NCBI GenBank assembly: GCA_963969345.1
Contig: OZ017766.1
Span: 11,408,001 to 11,472,000, forward strand
Source: Turbatrix aceti
Taxonomy: Eukaryota > Nematoda > Chromadorea > Rhabditida > Panagrolaimidae
DNA: 64,000 nucleotides
Direction: 5' to 3'
Under the pieces are notes generated by a model. It made no database searches, was not told where the DNA came from, and was given only the letters and a program-made list of their open reading frames with translations. The position numbers and the translations under genes are program-made. Positions 41,701 to 53,808 of the stretch are shown piece after piece (position 1 is the stretch's first letter; every line of letters starts with the position of its first letter).

Positions 41701-43689
41701 CGAAACTTGTTTTTTTTATTGCAAAAAAAAGTCAAAAAAAATTTTCGTCAAAATAAAAACACTTTCGATTCTTGAAACGAAAAAAAAAATCGTTACAAGA
41801 CGAACGCGTGCGAATTTTTTGTTTTTTCGTTTCAAAATAAATTGTTCGCTATTTGCCGAAAAATTTCAAAAACATTTGTTTTAGATTCGACCTTTATCTC
41901 CAACGAAAGCCACTATTTTACCTCATTAATCTCATCCTGCCAACGGGTATAATCACGCTAATTGCAATTGTTGGATTTTTTTCGTACGTCATTTTTGATT
42001 TCATTTTGCTCAATTTTTAACAGCACAACAACACAATTTTTTTAGTTCATCAACAATTAACGACGTCAGAGAAGAGAAAATTACCCTTGGCATTACGACA
42101 CTATTATCCATGTCAATACTCATATTTATGGTGTCTGATACAATGCCCAAACTAGGAAGTAGTGTGCCACTTATCGGTAAGTGTTTTGTCTGGGAATGAC
42201 CATAATTTTTTGTACGTAGATATTTTTGTTCATTTTTAGGCTGGTATTATACGGGTAACATCATGCTGATTAGTGTGGCCACTCTCGCTGGTTCACTCGT
42301 CATTTATACCCAGAAAAAGGGAATTATCGGCAAAAGACCCCAGCGAAAGACCATGACATGGGCTAAGTGGCTGGGAAGTCTCATACGCATGAACATGCCA
42401 CTTATCATGCTTCAGGCATACGTCATGAAAGCCAAGGTATGTAAACGGCAATAAATTACGATATGTCACAGTTTTTCTACCGTAATCCCGGATTTTTTCA
42501 GCAAAAGCGACTCTCACAACGAAAAGTCTCAGTCTGGCAAAAATGGCAAAAACTTTCGAAAGACATTGTAAAAACAAGTGCCAGTGCATCACCGAATCAC
42601 GAATCACCTGAAGGCATCGCCAACGGTGTGGAACGAAGAAGTAGTGTCACCGACGCCCAGCTTTTGGGTATTGGCAATAATAATGGTAGACCAATGAAAA
42701 AAATTGTTTTTCAAACCGATGAAGATGAGTCTCCAGAAGATGAGCTAGCAGCGTGTAAGTACAATTTTTTTTGTGCAAAAAAATAAAATTTATGTGACCC
42801 GAGAGTATTTGTCAAAAATAATCCAAGGGTTTTTTTGGCGTTCCTAATCTGCAGTTAGAGCGGCCATAAATTTTGTGCAGTGACAAATGATCTTCTTTTT
42901 TGGTTATTTTTGATGCGTTGAACTTTAAACCCCCTCAAAGAACAAAAAAGTACGTAAAATGCGTAAATAATTTTTATTTTTGTTTTAGTAAAAAGTCACA
43001 ACAGCCTTGATGACTATGAAGAATATGATGATGAAAAATCATATCCAGGATCACTCTGTGAATACAGTACAAAAAGGCGTCTAACAAGTCTCACTGCACC
43101 TCAGAGAAAGACGACAAGTGGCAGTTTGGCACTGCCCGAAATTTATTCCATTGAAGGTAAGTTCAAAAGAAACAGAAAAAATGAAGAAAATAAATGCTAC
43201 TTGAAAAATGTAACAAAACAGTTCGAAAAAAGTTACTCTCAAATACGCAACTGAAAAGTAACAAAATAACGTCAAAAAATGTTACTCGCAAAAAGTGAAA
43301 TAACATTAAAAAAAAGTTATTTACGCATTTTTGGGTCTCTAAACGAAATTGACATTTTTTTCGTTGTGAGTCAACTGCTTTCGCGCTTTTGGACCTTCAA
43401 GCGATTTTTTTTACCCAAGCGTGCAAATTTCGTTTCGAAACCCTTTTTTTTGTATTTTTTTCTACTCCGTATAATTTTGTCAACTTCAGGCATGGACCTC
43501 ACAAACATGACAACCCTTCAACAACGCAACCTCGCACAACTTGAATGGGACTGGATAGCAGCCGTTGTTGAGCGAACATTTTTGATCATATTTTTTTCGC
43601 TATTTTGCATGATGGCATTTGGCACGATGGCACTCGGCTTTTATTACCTCTACTTCCTCAGTCTTCCTTCCGATGTTACTCATTCATAA
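38780..43689 (+). CDS. Nicotinic acetylcholine receptor-type subunit, alpha class
   Basis: Pentameric ligand-gated channel subunit for nerve or muscle membrane. Eleven exons: 38780-38885, 40180-40400, 40575-40709, 41162-41306, 41364-41589, 41885-41983, 42046-42176, 42240-42436, 42502-42754, 42989-43156, 43490-43689; all phases close to 626 residues. Signal peptide (VTVVVLLLLETGQ), ligand-binding domain, Cys loop C200-x13-C214 (with DLRFFPYDMQA), vicinal cysteines C269-C270 in the C loop (alpha type), TM1 from about 287, TM2 with the cation-type EEKITLGITTLLSM, TM3, a long intracellular loop with acidic DDYEEYDDEKS, and TM4 near the end. CAG lies 6 bp before the ATG and may be a splice or trans-splice acceptor. 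The TM2 region recalls DEG-3-like nematode subunits, but I hold that loosely. Convergent with rev-3; stops are 123 bp apart. Confidence 0.93.
43191..43320. repeat. AGTAAC/GTTACT repeat in nicotinic receptor intron
   Basis: About two diverged units of the form AAGTAACAAAATA(G/A)CGTCAAAAAATGTTACTC..., lying in the last intron. Each unit has inverted AGTAAC and GTTACT ends. The same family occurs at about 51801-51905, 53105-53390, 61186-61450 and 63890-64000. Confidence 0.65.
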
Positions 43690-43812
43690 ATTTGCAAACC
43701 TGTACATATTTGAAATTCCTAAAAAAAATTGTTTTTAAATTTTTGATCCCCGATGATAAAAAATAATTATTTAATTTATTAAATATTTACAAATTACCCA
43801 AGTTGCAAAAAA

Positions 43813-46800
43813 TCATGAAATAATAATCCTCGACCGTTTTCTTGCTTTTCTGATGCCATTGTACCATGGAGCAAGCAGATGGCTATCCGCGTGCTTCTCA
43901 GAATCGTCGAAGCGTTCAACAAAAAGTCTGGTCTGCCAGACGGAGCAATGGATATTGTAGCACGGAACTTTGCATCGATACGACGGCCGAATTCCGATGC
44001 AACTTCTACACGATGCTTCGGAGTTCAAAAAATGAGATTCGTGTCGGGAGGCTTTTAGCAGGAGAGGATACATGGATTCCGGAAGCTGACGACAGTACGC
44101 GCACCAGTCGGATGACGCTTTTGTCAGGAAACAGCTGAAAAAAAGTACTTCTTTGAAATTTTATCAAATTTCAGAAAATCGAAAAAAAATTAAAAAAAAA
44201 AATAATAAAAAAAAAATTTTTTTTCAATTTTTTACAAAAGAAACATTTTTTGAAAGCTATTTCGTTACTTTCGAGGTGCTGTTTTTTGAGAGCAGTGTTC
44301 CGCTCTGGCCAAAATCGACTCTCGACTCTGACTCAGAGTCGAGAGTCGAAAGAGTCGACTCCTTCAACTCCCACTCCCAGAATCGACTCTTTGACTCACA
44401 AGGAAAGTGTCAGGGTTCATTTTGGAATTTCTTCACGAAACTTTGCCAAAAGTTTGGTTTTACTATGAGAAGTTTATACTGAAAAATTCAGTTGCACCGC
44501 TCATGATCTGACAGAGTTACGGTAGTCGAAAATCACGTTTTTGCCATTTTTGACGATTTTTGGCACGTTCTAGCTAAACAACTACGGCATTTTCAGAACT
44601 AAGTGGTGTATCAGCCGACGTATTTTTTTATGGAGAATCAGTTAAAAATAAAATAACGTAGGGTTGTGACCTTGAAAAATGCCGAAACCAATGTTGGCAT
44701 TGTGACCTCTTTTCAAATGCAAATTTCGGCATTTTTTAAGGTGACAAACCTAAATTTTTATATTTTTATCTGATTCTCCATGCAAAACTACGTCGATTGA
44801 TGCACACCCTGATTTTGAAAATAACGTTGTTCGTTAGCTAGAACGTGCCAAAAATCGTCAAAAATGGCAAAAACGTGATTTTCGACTACCGTAACTCTGT
44901 CAGATCATGAGCGGTGCAACTGAATTTTTCAGTATAAACTTCTCATAGTAAAATCAAACTTTTGGCAAAGTTTCGTGAAGAAATTCCAAAATGAACCCTG
45001 ACACTTTCCTTGTCAGAGTTAAAATAGGTTCACAGAAAATGCATCAATAAACGCCTAAAACTGCGTGCTTTCATCTTTAACGAGTTTTTATTTTACAAAA
45101 TCAAACATTTGGCATCAAAAATGGCTATAAAAGTGTATTTTTTTCAAAAAATTTTCATCAAAGAGTCGACTCCAAAGAGTCAAAAGGTCATTTTGTAAAA
45201 ATCGACTCTCGACTCTGACTCTGACTCTCGACTCTCAGAGTCAGAGTCAGAGTCAAAGAGTCGACTCTGAGTCGGAGTCAGCGGAACACTGTTTGAGAGT
45301 AATACATTTTCGACGATATTTTGTTACTTCACGTTCAAAAATTTTTATCAATTATATTTTTGATTTTAAAAGTTACGGTTTTTTTCAAACAAAAATTTTT
45401 TGTTACGGTTCGTGCGCTGCAATAATCTGATATTTTTTGTATTTTTACTGTTACCAAATCGACACTTTCAGTTACGGTATTTTTTTTGTAGGCGTGCACA
45501 TTTAAAAAAAAATCTCGCTGCTAAACGAAATTTTTTTTTCATTTAAAAAAAAAACGCGCACGTTTTTCTTCAAAAACAATTCTGTCACTGCAAAAAAAAG
45601 ATTCATTTTTTGACATCGAGTGAATTTTTTTTCCCCGTACCCAAAAAAATTACTCACCCCGGACACCTTCCAAAACGTCCCGGAAACAGCTTGACTTTGA
45701 GAGGAATCAATTGAAAGACCCTCGCAAGCGCGGGCATGAGTTTCTTTCTCACGTAATAATCGTAGAAGATTTGCATTTGGGGTGTTTCAATGAAATTCTG
45801 AAGTCTCATGACGCACGTGTGCACCGTGATTGTCTGCTTGCCGGCCTTTCCTCTGCGTCCTCTCACCTGTTGGACAAGTTGCCTCGGGGGTTGGGCAACA
45901 ATGTATTCCAGCCTTTCTCCATAGACAGGTGTGTGGGCAGGTGACAGCGCCGAGAGTTCTTGTGCTACTTTTTTTGTCGGTGTTTTTGATTTGTCAGAAT
46001 ACGGTGGTTTGTAGTCTCCGGAAAGAACAAATTGGGACAATGGAAGTGATGAAACTGTTTGGATTTTGTATTTTAGATATCCAATTACCGAATTGATATC
46101 CCCGTCGAAGATTTGTCGAAGCACGGATTCCATGGTGTGGGCGACAAATGGGCAGGAATCTCGCCGGATCGCTTCAATACCCTTCGCATCAAAAATTCCC
46201 TCCGTCGCGGATTCTTCTTCGTAGGACATGCCGACGTAGCGCTTTTTCGCAATGAGACAGCATGGCATCATGACTTTTTCGAATTTGAGCTTCATGGGAT
46301 ATGGGTTTCGTGCGGTGACGTCAGCGGCTATCTGACGACCGACGACAAAGGCATCCGCACGGGAGAGGCCCCGGAAAAGGATGAAGAGAGAGTCGGTGTC
46401 GCCGTAGATGACATCGGCGCCACGGTAGCTGCGGGTGGTCCGGGAGTCATTTTTGATCATTTGGATGGCGTCTTCGAGAGCTTCGCGGCCCTTGGAGACG
46501 ATGGCATCTGCGACGTCTGAGCACGGCATTCGGCCTGACCAGTTCGCTGCTGTGTAGCTGAAATTTTTTTGTGTTTTTTTAAAAATTGAAAAATAAAAAA
46601 AATTGATTTTTAAAAAAATGGTCACGCTTTTTTGAAATTTTTCAAACGAGAAATAAATGTGTAATTTTTTTTTGATAAAAAAAATCATTTTTTTTGATAA
46701 AAAAAAATCATTTTTTTTTGATAAAAAAAAATATTTTTTTTTTTGATAAAAAAAATCTTTTTTTTCAAAAAAAAAACATTTTTTCAAGAAAAAAAAATTT

Positions 46801-49800
46801 TAGAAGTAATTTTAAAAAATGAAAATTGTTAAAAAAATAAAAATAAATGAAAGGAAAAAAATTTTCATTTCGTTAATTTTTTTTATTTTTTAAATTAAAT
46901 TTGTTGTAAAAATATTTTATGTAAAATTTCGTGAACAAAAAATTGAATTTCACATAATTGAAATTTTTGTTGTGAAAAAAAAGTAATTTAAATTTTAAAC
47001 TATAATTATTTCAATTCAAAAACTTTGAAATAAAAACTTTCAAAAATGTTTTTAGAAACAAAATTATAAAAAAATGATGAAAAAATTTTTTTTTTAATTT
47101 GGTACTCCGAACTTACCCGTAAGTAACATTAGCAATGAGTTTCAGTGCCAGTTGTCTAGCTTCAAGCAACCTCTTGATGACGTCATCCTTGTATCCTTTC
47201 ATGGCACTCTTGACCATTACCCTTGTCTCGAGCAATTCCTCGAGCATGACAGCCAACAGACTCTTCCGGGTTTCTTTCTTCACAAAAATTCCTCCAACAG
47301 GTGAAATTGTGAGTTGTCCCGCGCGATGGAGTGCCATGATTTCGTCCAACTCAGGGGGTGTAAATGGAAGTGCTCCCACCAGGAGTTCAATTTTCTCATC
47401 GATGTTGAATGGCCCAACCGATTTTTTCCATTCTCGAAGCGAGCCCAGACAGGTGGAAAAACAGTAGTTATGAGCGATGCAGACTGATGGGTAAAGTGAT
47501 TGGAAATCCAGGACCACGACTGGATCGTAGTAGATCCCGGATTTTGGTTCAAGGTTCAGGGGTATCGTTTCGGGTGATGGCATTCTAAAAAAAATTTTTA
47601 ACATTTTATTTTTATTTTTCACAAAACACATTTTTTATGATTTTTTTCATAAAAAAAGCATTTCTTTATTTTTTATAATTTTTTTTTTACGAAAATGTTA
47701 TTTTTCATAAAAATTCTTTTTTTATAAAATTTGTAAAGAAATATTTTTATTTATAAAACAATAAATTTTATAAAAAATAAAATTCAAAAAACATAAAATT
47801 CAAAAAAATTTTGAACTTACGCATTCCTCTGAAGAACACCAACGCTCGGAGCACAGTATCCAAATTCCCGAGCAATCCGCAGCAGCATGGATTCAACACG
47901 GAATTGAGATCCGCGGGTGAGAACTTCGCAGAACTGGATACCGTAAACACGAGCCATTTGAGACGTTTTGATGAAGATGTCCAGCGCGACGAGGAGTTGG
48001 ACGGACAGGTTGGATTTTCGAAAAAAGTGACGAAAAATAACACCGCTGAAAATTTTGATTGTACATGGTAAAGCAAAAAAAATGTAAAATTGACATCATA
48101 AAAAATATAAAAAACACAGGTTTTTGTTATAAAAATAAAAAAAAATGTGAAAAAAAATTAAACTTGAAAAAAATGTGAAAAAACATGTTCAAAAATTAAA
48201 AAACAAAAAAAAACAAATAAAAATTGAAAACCCACTTCATCTCAACCTGATTATGCCTGAGCGTCTTCTCGACATAATACTGACTAAATTCCGGAAATCT
48301 CCTGTTCATAATCTCCGAAACAACGGCCGACATTCTGTAGTGTCGAAGAGGATTCTCGCGTCTGATCACCTTCCATACGTTGAGAAAAATTCGTCCTTTG
48401 AGATCGTCGACTTTTTTTATGTACTCCAAATTTTTGATTGGCACTCGGGATGTATCACTGATAAACGGCAATTGCAGGTGTTTGGATCGTTGAAGGAGGT
48501 ACCCAAATGACAGCCTGTCAATATCGTATCCCACTATGATGTCTGGGTTCCATGAAATTAGGACTTTGGAAAATATGGAAAAGATTTCTTTTTCGTGCGC
48601 TGCGTAGGTGACGTTGGGAAAATCCAGGGGATGAAGGTTGAGTCCGGAAACTGTTATCGCGCCGGTCTGTAAAATTTGAAATAAAAAATTAGGTTTTTAT
48701 GTTTCAAAAAAAATATGAAAAAAAAAGTCTTATTTAGAAAAAAAAAGTCTCAAAACGAAAAAAGGAAATTCGTGTCGAAACAAAATATTAGTTAATTGCG
48801 CACGCGCACGTTCCACAACGAAAAATATTTCCGTTCGAGAATCAAAAAAGCGAACGCGATAAAAAATGGTCTGAACGCGAAAAACAAAAATCCGTGCAAA
48901 GACAAATTAGTGCGCACGCTCATGTCTCGCCACGAAACAAAACATTTTTCTAATCGAAAACCAAAAATGCACACGCCCCAAAAAAAAACATACCGTAGCT
49001 GGTATTCGAAATTGATTACAAACGTCATCATAAACGGTGTAAAAAATCGCAGCAACAGAATCCCTGTTAAAAGTCGGAAGAAATTTTTTGTCATGACAAA
49101 CGTTGGTCGAGTTCACGCCGCCACTTGGCTCATCGTTGCAGACAGCGATAATCTCGATGGACATGACGCAGAGTGAAGACACGCTGGAGAGCTTGATGGA
49201 ATTCTTGAACAGATCGCTGGCTTCCTTCTGGGTAGCGGTAATCTTCGTTGGACTTTCGATTTCGAAGACGAGTGTCTGATTCATCGGACGTACTTCGTCG
49301 TCGGCACACCATGTTTCGGCACCCATGCTGCTCGGGGCTGTTGGAAGCGAATATGGAGATTGGCTTTCCTAGAAAAAATTTTCCTATTTTTTCCTCCAAA
49401 ATTTTTTTTATTTTTACTAAAAAAAAGTTTATCCTTAATTTTTTTAAATAAAAGTTTTCGAATTCTTTTTTTTCTACTTTTTCCAAAAAATATTTTCCGA
49501 ATTTTGTCCAAAAAAAAAATTGTTTTCTTATTTTTCGATATAAAATTATTTTTCTAAATTTGTCTAACAAATTTTTCCTAATTTTTTCCGAAAAAATGCT
49601 ATTTTTTCTAAATTGAAAAAAAAATGAATTTTTTGTAACTTTTTTAAATTTTTTTCTTTCAATTTTTCCAAAAAATATTTCTCTTTATTTTTAGGTTTTA
49701 TTTTTTTTTGGGTCAAAAAAGGCGTACCCCAGGACACATTAGCACAGGTGGCCAGTCAGGTTCAATTTCAAAGGCCTCTGGTTCGGGTTCTTCGTCGTCG

Positions 49801-51620
49801 GTATCGCCGGTGAGGTCGATGACAACTGGCTCCTTGGATTTGGTATCTTCGTCGTCACTGTCGTCTATGACGATGACTTCTGGCTCGACGTCTTCTTCGT
49901 CTTCGGGCTCGTCGTACAGGTAAAGGCGTTCGACTTTTTCGCCCGATTGTGTTTCCGTTGAGATGTATTTTTCGATTTCTGTAAAAAAACTTTTGGTCTT
50001 AAAACGAAAATTTTATTTTCATGATGAGACCAAAAATTTGCGCACGTGTTAGTGTAAATACTCCCGCAGCGAAAATAATTTTCGTTTCAGAACCACAAGT
50101 GCGCACGCAATGCTTTCAATGGTCCTGCAGCGAAAATATAAAATTCGCGTTGAGACAATAAAGTTTATTTTTTTTTAGTTTTTTACTTACCTTCCCTCGT
50201 CGTATCATTTTGAATGACAGCCTGACTCTGAAATACCCTCTGCGGGGCACGCTGTGAGGCAAAGGATTGCGACAGAGACTGCGAAGCGCCATCGGGGCTG
50301 ATCAACTTCCGGTACTCTCTCAGGTAGCCGGTCTCCTCCTTCGTCATTCTCACGGGAATACCAGCTTCTGGCCGAGACGGACGATGGAGGGTCATCTGAC
50401 GGATGTTGCATCGATGCTCTTCTTCCCGCCAGATAGCTTCTAGCCCGTTGCAGACGTAAGATCCTTTTTCGGAAGCTGTCTTGGTCGTTATGATATCAGC
50501 AGCCATGACATCCGCTTCGATGGGCATCGTTGTGAGCGGTTGGAGTTTGGAATCATTGTAGTCGGAGCCAAACTGGGTTCGGATGGTTGAGGTTGAGCGG
50601 CGGAACGATACTAAATTAGTTTGAGTAATTTTTTTAAATTAATAATTCACTTAATTACAAAAAAAAATTTTTTCAAAAATTAATTTTTTTTTGAAATAGA
50701 AAAAATTGCGAAATTAATTAATTTTAATAATTAAAAAATTAAATTTTTTTATTACTTAATTATTATAACAGAAAAAATTAATTAATTAAAAAATTAATTT
50801 TTTTTATTAGTTAATTATTATAACAGAAAAAATTAATTAATCAAAAAATTAATTTTTTTTATTAGTTAATTATTTTAACAAAAAAATTAAATTGATAAAA
50901 ATTTTTAATGAAAATTAGCTAATTAATCAATTAACTAATTAAATTAATTAATACAGTTAGCTAATTAATTAATTTACAAAAATTCTATTTTTTCAGAGAG
51001 AAAAAAAGTTAGAAAAAAATAATTATCAAATTTTTAATCAAATAATTAATTAAATTATTTCAAAAAAACTCACCTTGCTTGAAGCTGACGTAACCCATTC
51101 CACTGACGTTATAATCAATAAAAAACTGCAAAAGATACGGTATGTGAGTAAGATACGGTTGAAGAAGGCAATTCTTGGGGCACTCCTTCTGCAGCGTCAG
51201 CCCAACCCGATGACAGAGACTTGGATCGAAGAAAATAACCCGAACAAAGTGATCAGCAGATGGATGATAGCCGTAGACGTCAATCAACTGCTCAGGCACG
51301 ACGTCGTAGAGTATGGCCTTACCGGCTTGCATTTCGTAACCGATGAGTTGGGCGCATCGAACGACAATGCGACCGACTTGGCGCTTGACTTCGGAGGTGT
51401 AAGGCTCGCGGGTACGCATGAGGAGGTAGGGAAGACAGCCGTGGACGTGGATAACGCATTTTTCGCCGGAATCTGTGATTCCAAAAATATCGATCATGGG
51501 AATCCGGGGTTCTTGCTGGGGAGAGGTACTCTTGAATTTGGCGTAGAATGATGACGTGAAGGAGGAGATGACGGTGAAACCGGTTTCACACTGAACGTTG
51601 CATATTCGAAATGTTGGCAT
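43813..51620 (-). CDS. rev-3: DNA polymerase zeta catalytic subunit (translesion polymerase)
   Basis: B-family translesion polymerase that extends from damaged bases with Rev7. Nine minus-strand exons: 51620-51074, 50610-50191, 49978-49728, 49368-48994, 48666-48236, 48045-47821, 47584-47117, 46557-45658, 44134-43813; every phase closes to 1312 residues, compact like other nematode Rev3 and far below the 3130 of human. Degenerate exonuclease segment (VMSIEI lacks the first acidic residue), palm motifs DFQSLYPS (776), KLIANVTYG (898), YGDTDS (957), and KKRYVGM. C-terminal CysA CPGCF...CAYC (1204-1220), whose first pair straddles the last intron, and CysB CRSC...PCYNIHC (1248-1269), the Fe-S/Pol31-binding module. 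Two SUMO-interaction-like motifs at 357-366 and 374-386. TTTCAG lies 3 bp before the ATG (likely trans-splice site). The last intron carries a hAT element. AATAAA at 43780-43775. Confidence 0.95.
44293..45291. mobile_element. Non-autonomous hAT-type foldback element in rev-3 last intron, 999 bp
   Basis: Ends CAGTGTTCCGCT and AGCGGAACACTG; perfect 8 bp duplication TTTGAGAG (44285-44292, 45292-45299). Subterminal arrays of GACTC/GAGTC and GAGTCGACTC palindromes lie at both ends. The inside is a foldback of about 310 bp arms (about 44400-44710 against 44710-45025) that includes GTTACGGTAGTCGAAAATCA and its complement. The outer parts are unequal (about 108 and 266 bp). No transposase. Intron splice sites are intact, so rev-3 should still splice. 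Confidence 0.88.
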
Positions 51621-51800
51621 GGACTGAAATTTACAAAAACATAGATCGCAGAAATTCGAAAATAAAAAACAGAGCAAAAACAAAAAAACAAAATATTGGA
51701 AGAAAAAAATGAAAAAAAAAAAAAAATTAATGACATAACACAAAAAAATTTATGGATTAAAAGAATTTTTTTTAATTTGAAATATTTAAAAAACAATTTA

Positions 51801-51905
51801 AAAAAAGGAACATTTAAAAATATTACTCGAAAAAAATTACAAAATAGCGTTCAAAAAAATGTTACTTTGAAAAAATCAAAGTTGCAAAAAAACGTAAAAC
51901 TTATT
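51801..51905. repeat. AGTAAC/GTTACT repeat upstream of rev-3
   Basis: One to two diverged units (ATTACAAAATAGCGTTCAAA, then AAATGTTACTTTG) just upstream of the rev-3 start. Same family as at 53105-53390. The rest of 51906-52406 is AT-rich spacer without a gene. Confidence 0.55.
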
Positions 51906-52406
51906 ATTTTTTGCTTCGAGACTTATTTTTTCGTGCAAAAAGTGTTAACGGACATCAAACACGTGAATCAATAAATTAAGTTTGCCAATAAACAATGTAT
52001 TTTTAAATTATTAAAAAAATAAATGTTTATTGATTTTTCAGAAAAAAATGTTTTTTTTAATTAATCAGCGAATTTTTTATAATAAATATTTATCAGTGAT
52101 TCTCTCAAAAAAAAACTAATTAACGGTATCCAAAATCAATTGCTAAAAAAACTAAAACTTCACCGACAAACAAATTTCCGACCTTCAAAAAATATAACAA
52201 ACAATAAAAATGGTATCAGTTACCGTAAAAAACGTGCGCAAATGCAATAAAAAAATAAAATTTTTATTCTGACATTAAAATAATTCTGACAAAAATATAC
52301 AAATAACAAATTTCTATGACTAGTTAGTATAATATTTTTTGGTGGATTCTGGGTGAGTTGAAGGTTTATAAAGCATTGGTGGAAGAATTCTTGGATAGCT
52401 GGCTGG

Positions 52407-53808
52407 TTAGAGCGCCTGACAGGCATTGGATTTTAGTTCGTCTTCGTATTCGCGAAGTTGTCTCATGAAACCGTCATTTGGTCTGCAGACTGAAAAAAAA
52501 TTAATAAATTTTTTTTATTAAAATTAAAAAAAATTTAAATTTAAATAATTTTTTTTTAATTTTAAATTTGAAAAAAAAAATAATATTTAAAATTATTTTT
52601 AGTAAAAAAATTACCTGTTCTAATGTCCTTTACTTGCTTGAATGCATCAAAGTAAGACTTGTGCTCGGACCACATGACGTAGGCAATGACAATGGTACAC
52701 GAACGAGAAATCCCGGCATTGCAATGGACAAAGACCCGTCCACCATTTCTCACCGCCGTCGATATAAAATCATTGGTAGCACGAAAGTGGGACTTTATCT
52801 TGGCACTGGGTTCGTCGAGGAGTTCTACGTTCATATACGTAAAGTTGGTCGGAAAGATGTTTTTGATACCCGTTGCGCAGTTTAGAATGTGGGTTATCTG
52901 ACTCGATTTGAGGATAGGAAAGTCTTGAGCTACGTCTTGGGAGCTGGAATTTTTTGTGCGGTAATATAAGAAATATGACGGTTAATTAAGGAAAAAAATA
53001 TGACGGAGAAAATTTGTACAACAAAAAAATATTGTAAAAAAAAATAAAGCTGTATAAAAATAAAAAAAGAACATACGAAAAATATTACACCTAAAAAATA
53101 AAAAAAAACCACTTTAAAAGTAACATAATAGCGTTAAAAAAATTGTTATGCAGCAAAAATAGCGCCTAAAAAGTAATAAAATAGCAATCAAAAAGTGTTA
53201 CTCGCAAAATACAGCGCCAAGAAAAATAATAAAATAGCGTATAGAAAATGTTACTCTCAAAAAACAGCGCCTGAAAAGTAACACAATAGCGTTCAAAAAT
53301 TGTTATGCAGCAAAAACGGTGCACGAAAAGTAATAAAATAGCATCAAAAAATGTTACTCGCAAAATCCGAAGTAACGAAACAGCAAAAAATCACATTTTT
53401 AAAAATTACGTTGAAAGTATTTTGAGTGATATTCAGATTCTAAGCTCAAAACCAACCCCACAAAAAGTCCATCAGCGACATTGGCAATCTGGAGATCCGG
53501 TTTGAGATCAATGACGAAGCCAAATCGCTGCGCCCGAGCGACTCTCTTCATGCGACGCTTTGAAACAGGCTCGTTGACGTCCCGATCTTCGATGAACACT
53601 CTCTGAGATTGATTGATGTTTTCTTCGGCATCAACTTTCTCAAATCCGCCGTCAGCGTTACGCGTTTCGACAAATTGACCTCCATCTGTGTCCCGGACTC
53701 TAAATAAAAACTCAATTAACGCAAACAAACAAGCAAAAAAAAGACGAACATTGTGTCAACCTTGGCAAGCTTCTGTTTAGCCTGTTGAATTCGTTGCAGC
53801 AAATCCAT
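52407..53808 (-). CDS. DUSP19-like dual-specificity protein phosphatase
   Basis: Dual-specificity phosphatase, closest in pattern to DUSP19/SKRP1. Minus-strand exons 53699-53457, 52943-52615, 52489-52407 join in phase: VADGLFVGSQDVAQDF across the first junction, active site VHCNAGISRS (Cys and Arg present), and the C-terminal PNDGFMRQLREYE. A probable first exon, 53808-53761 (MDLLQRIQQAKQKLAK), fits the family N-terminus, but its phase 0 end does not match the phase 2 needed by the next exon: joined at the canonical sites the frame is off by one base. Either an unusual donor, a missed micro-exon, or an assembly error. The catalytic part is complete and should be active. Introns carry the AGTAAC repeats. 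Confidence 0.8.
53105..53390. repeat. Tandem array of about 57 bp AGTAAC/GTTACT repeats
   Basis: Five diverged units of AAAAGTAAYAMAATAGCGT..., each followed by TGTTACTCGCAAAA and CAGCGCC, in the intron between the first two catalytic exons of the phosphatase gene. The AGTAAC and GTTACT portions are inverted repeats, so each unit can fold. This is the largest array of a family seen at five loci in the window. Confidence 0.75.

Noticed and set aside
43866..44138. Plus-strand 90-residue frame
   Set aside because: Shadow of the last rev-3 exon, whose minus-strand translation gives the conserved CysA/CysB module.
52396..52430. tRNA-like string GGCTGGTTAGAGCGCCTGAC
   Set aside because: Looks like a tRNA 5' half with an A box, but no T-arm or acceptor partner follows, and the bases are the coding end of the phosphatase gene on the other strand.
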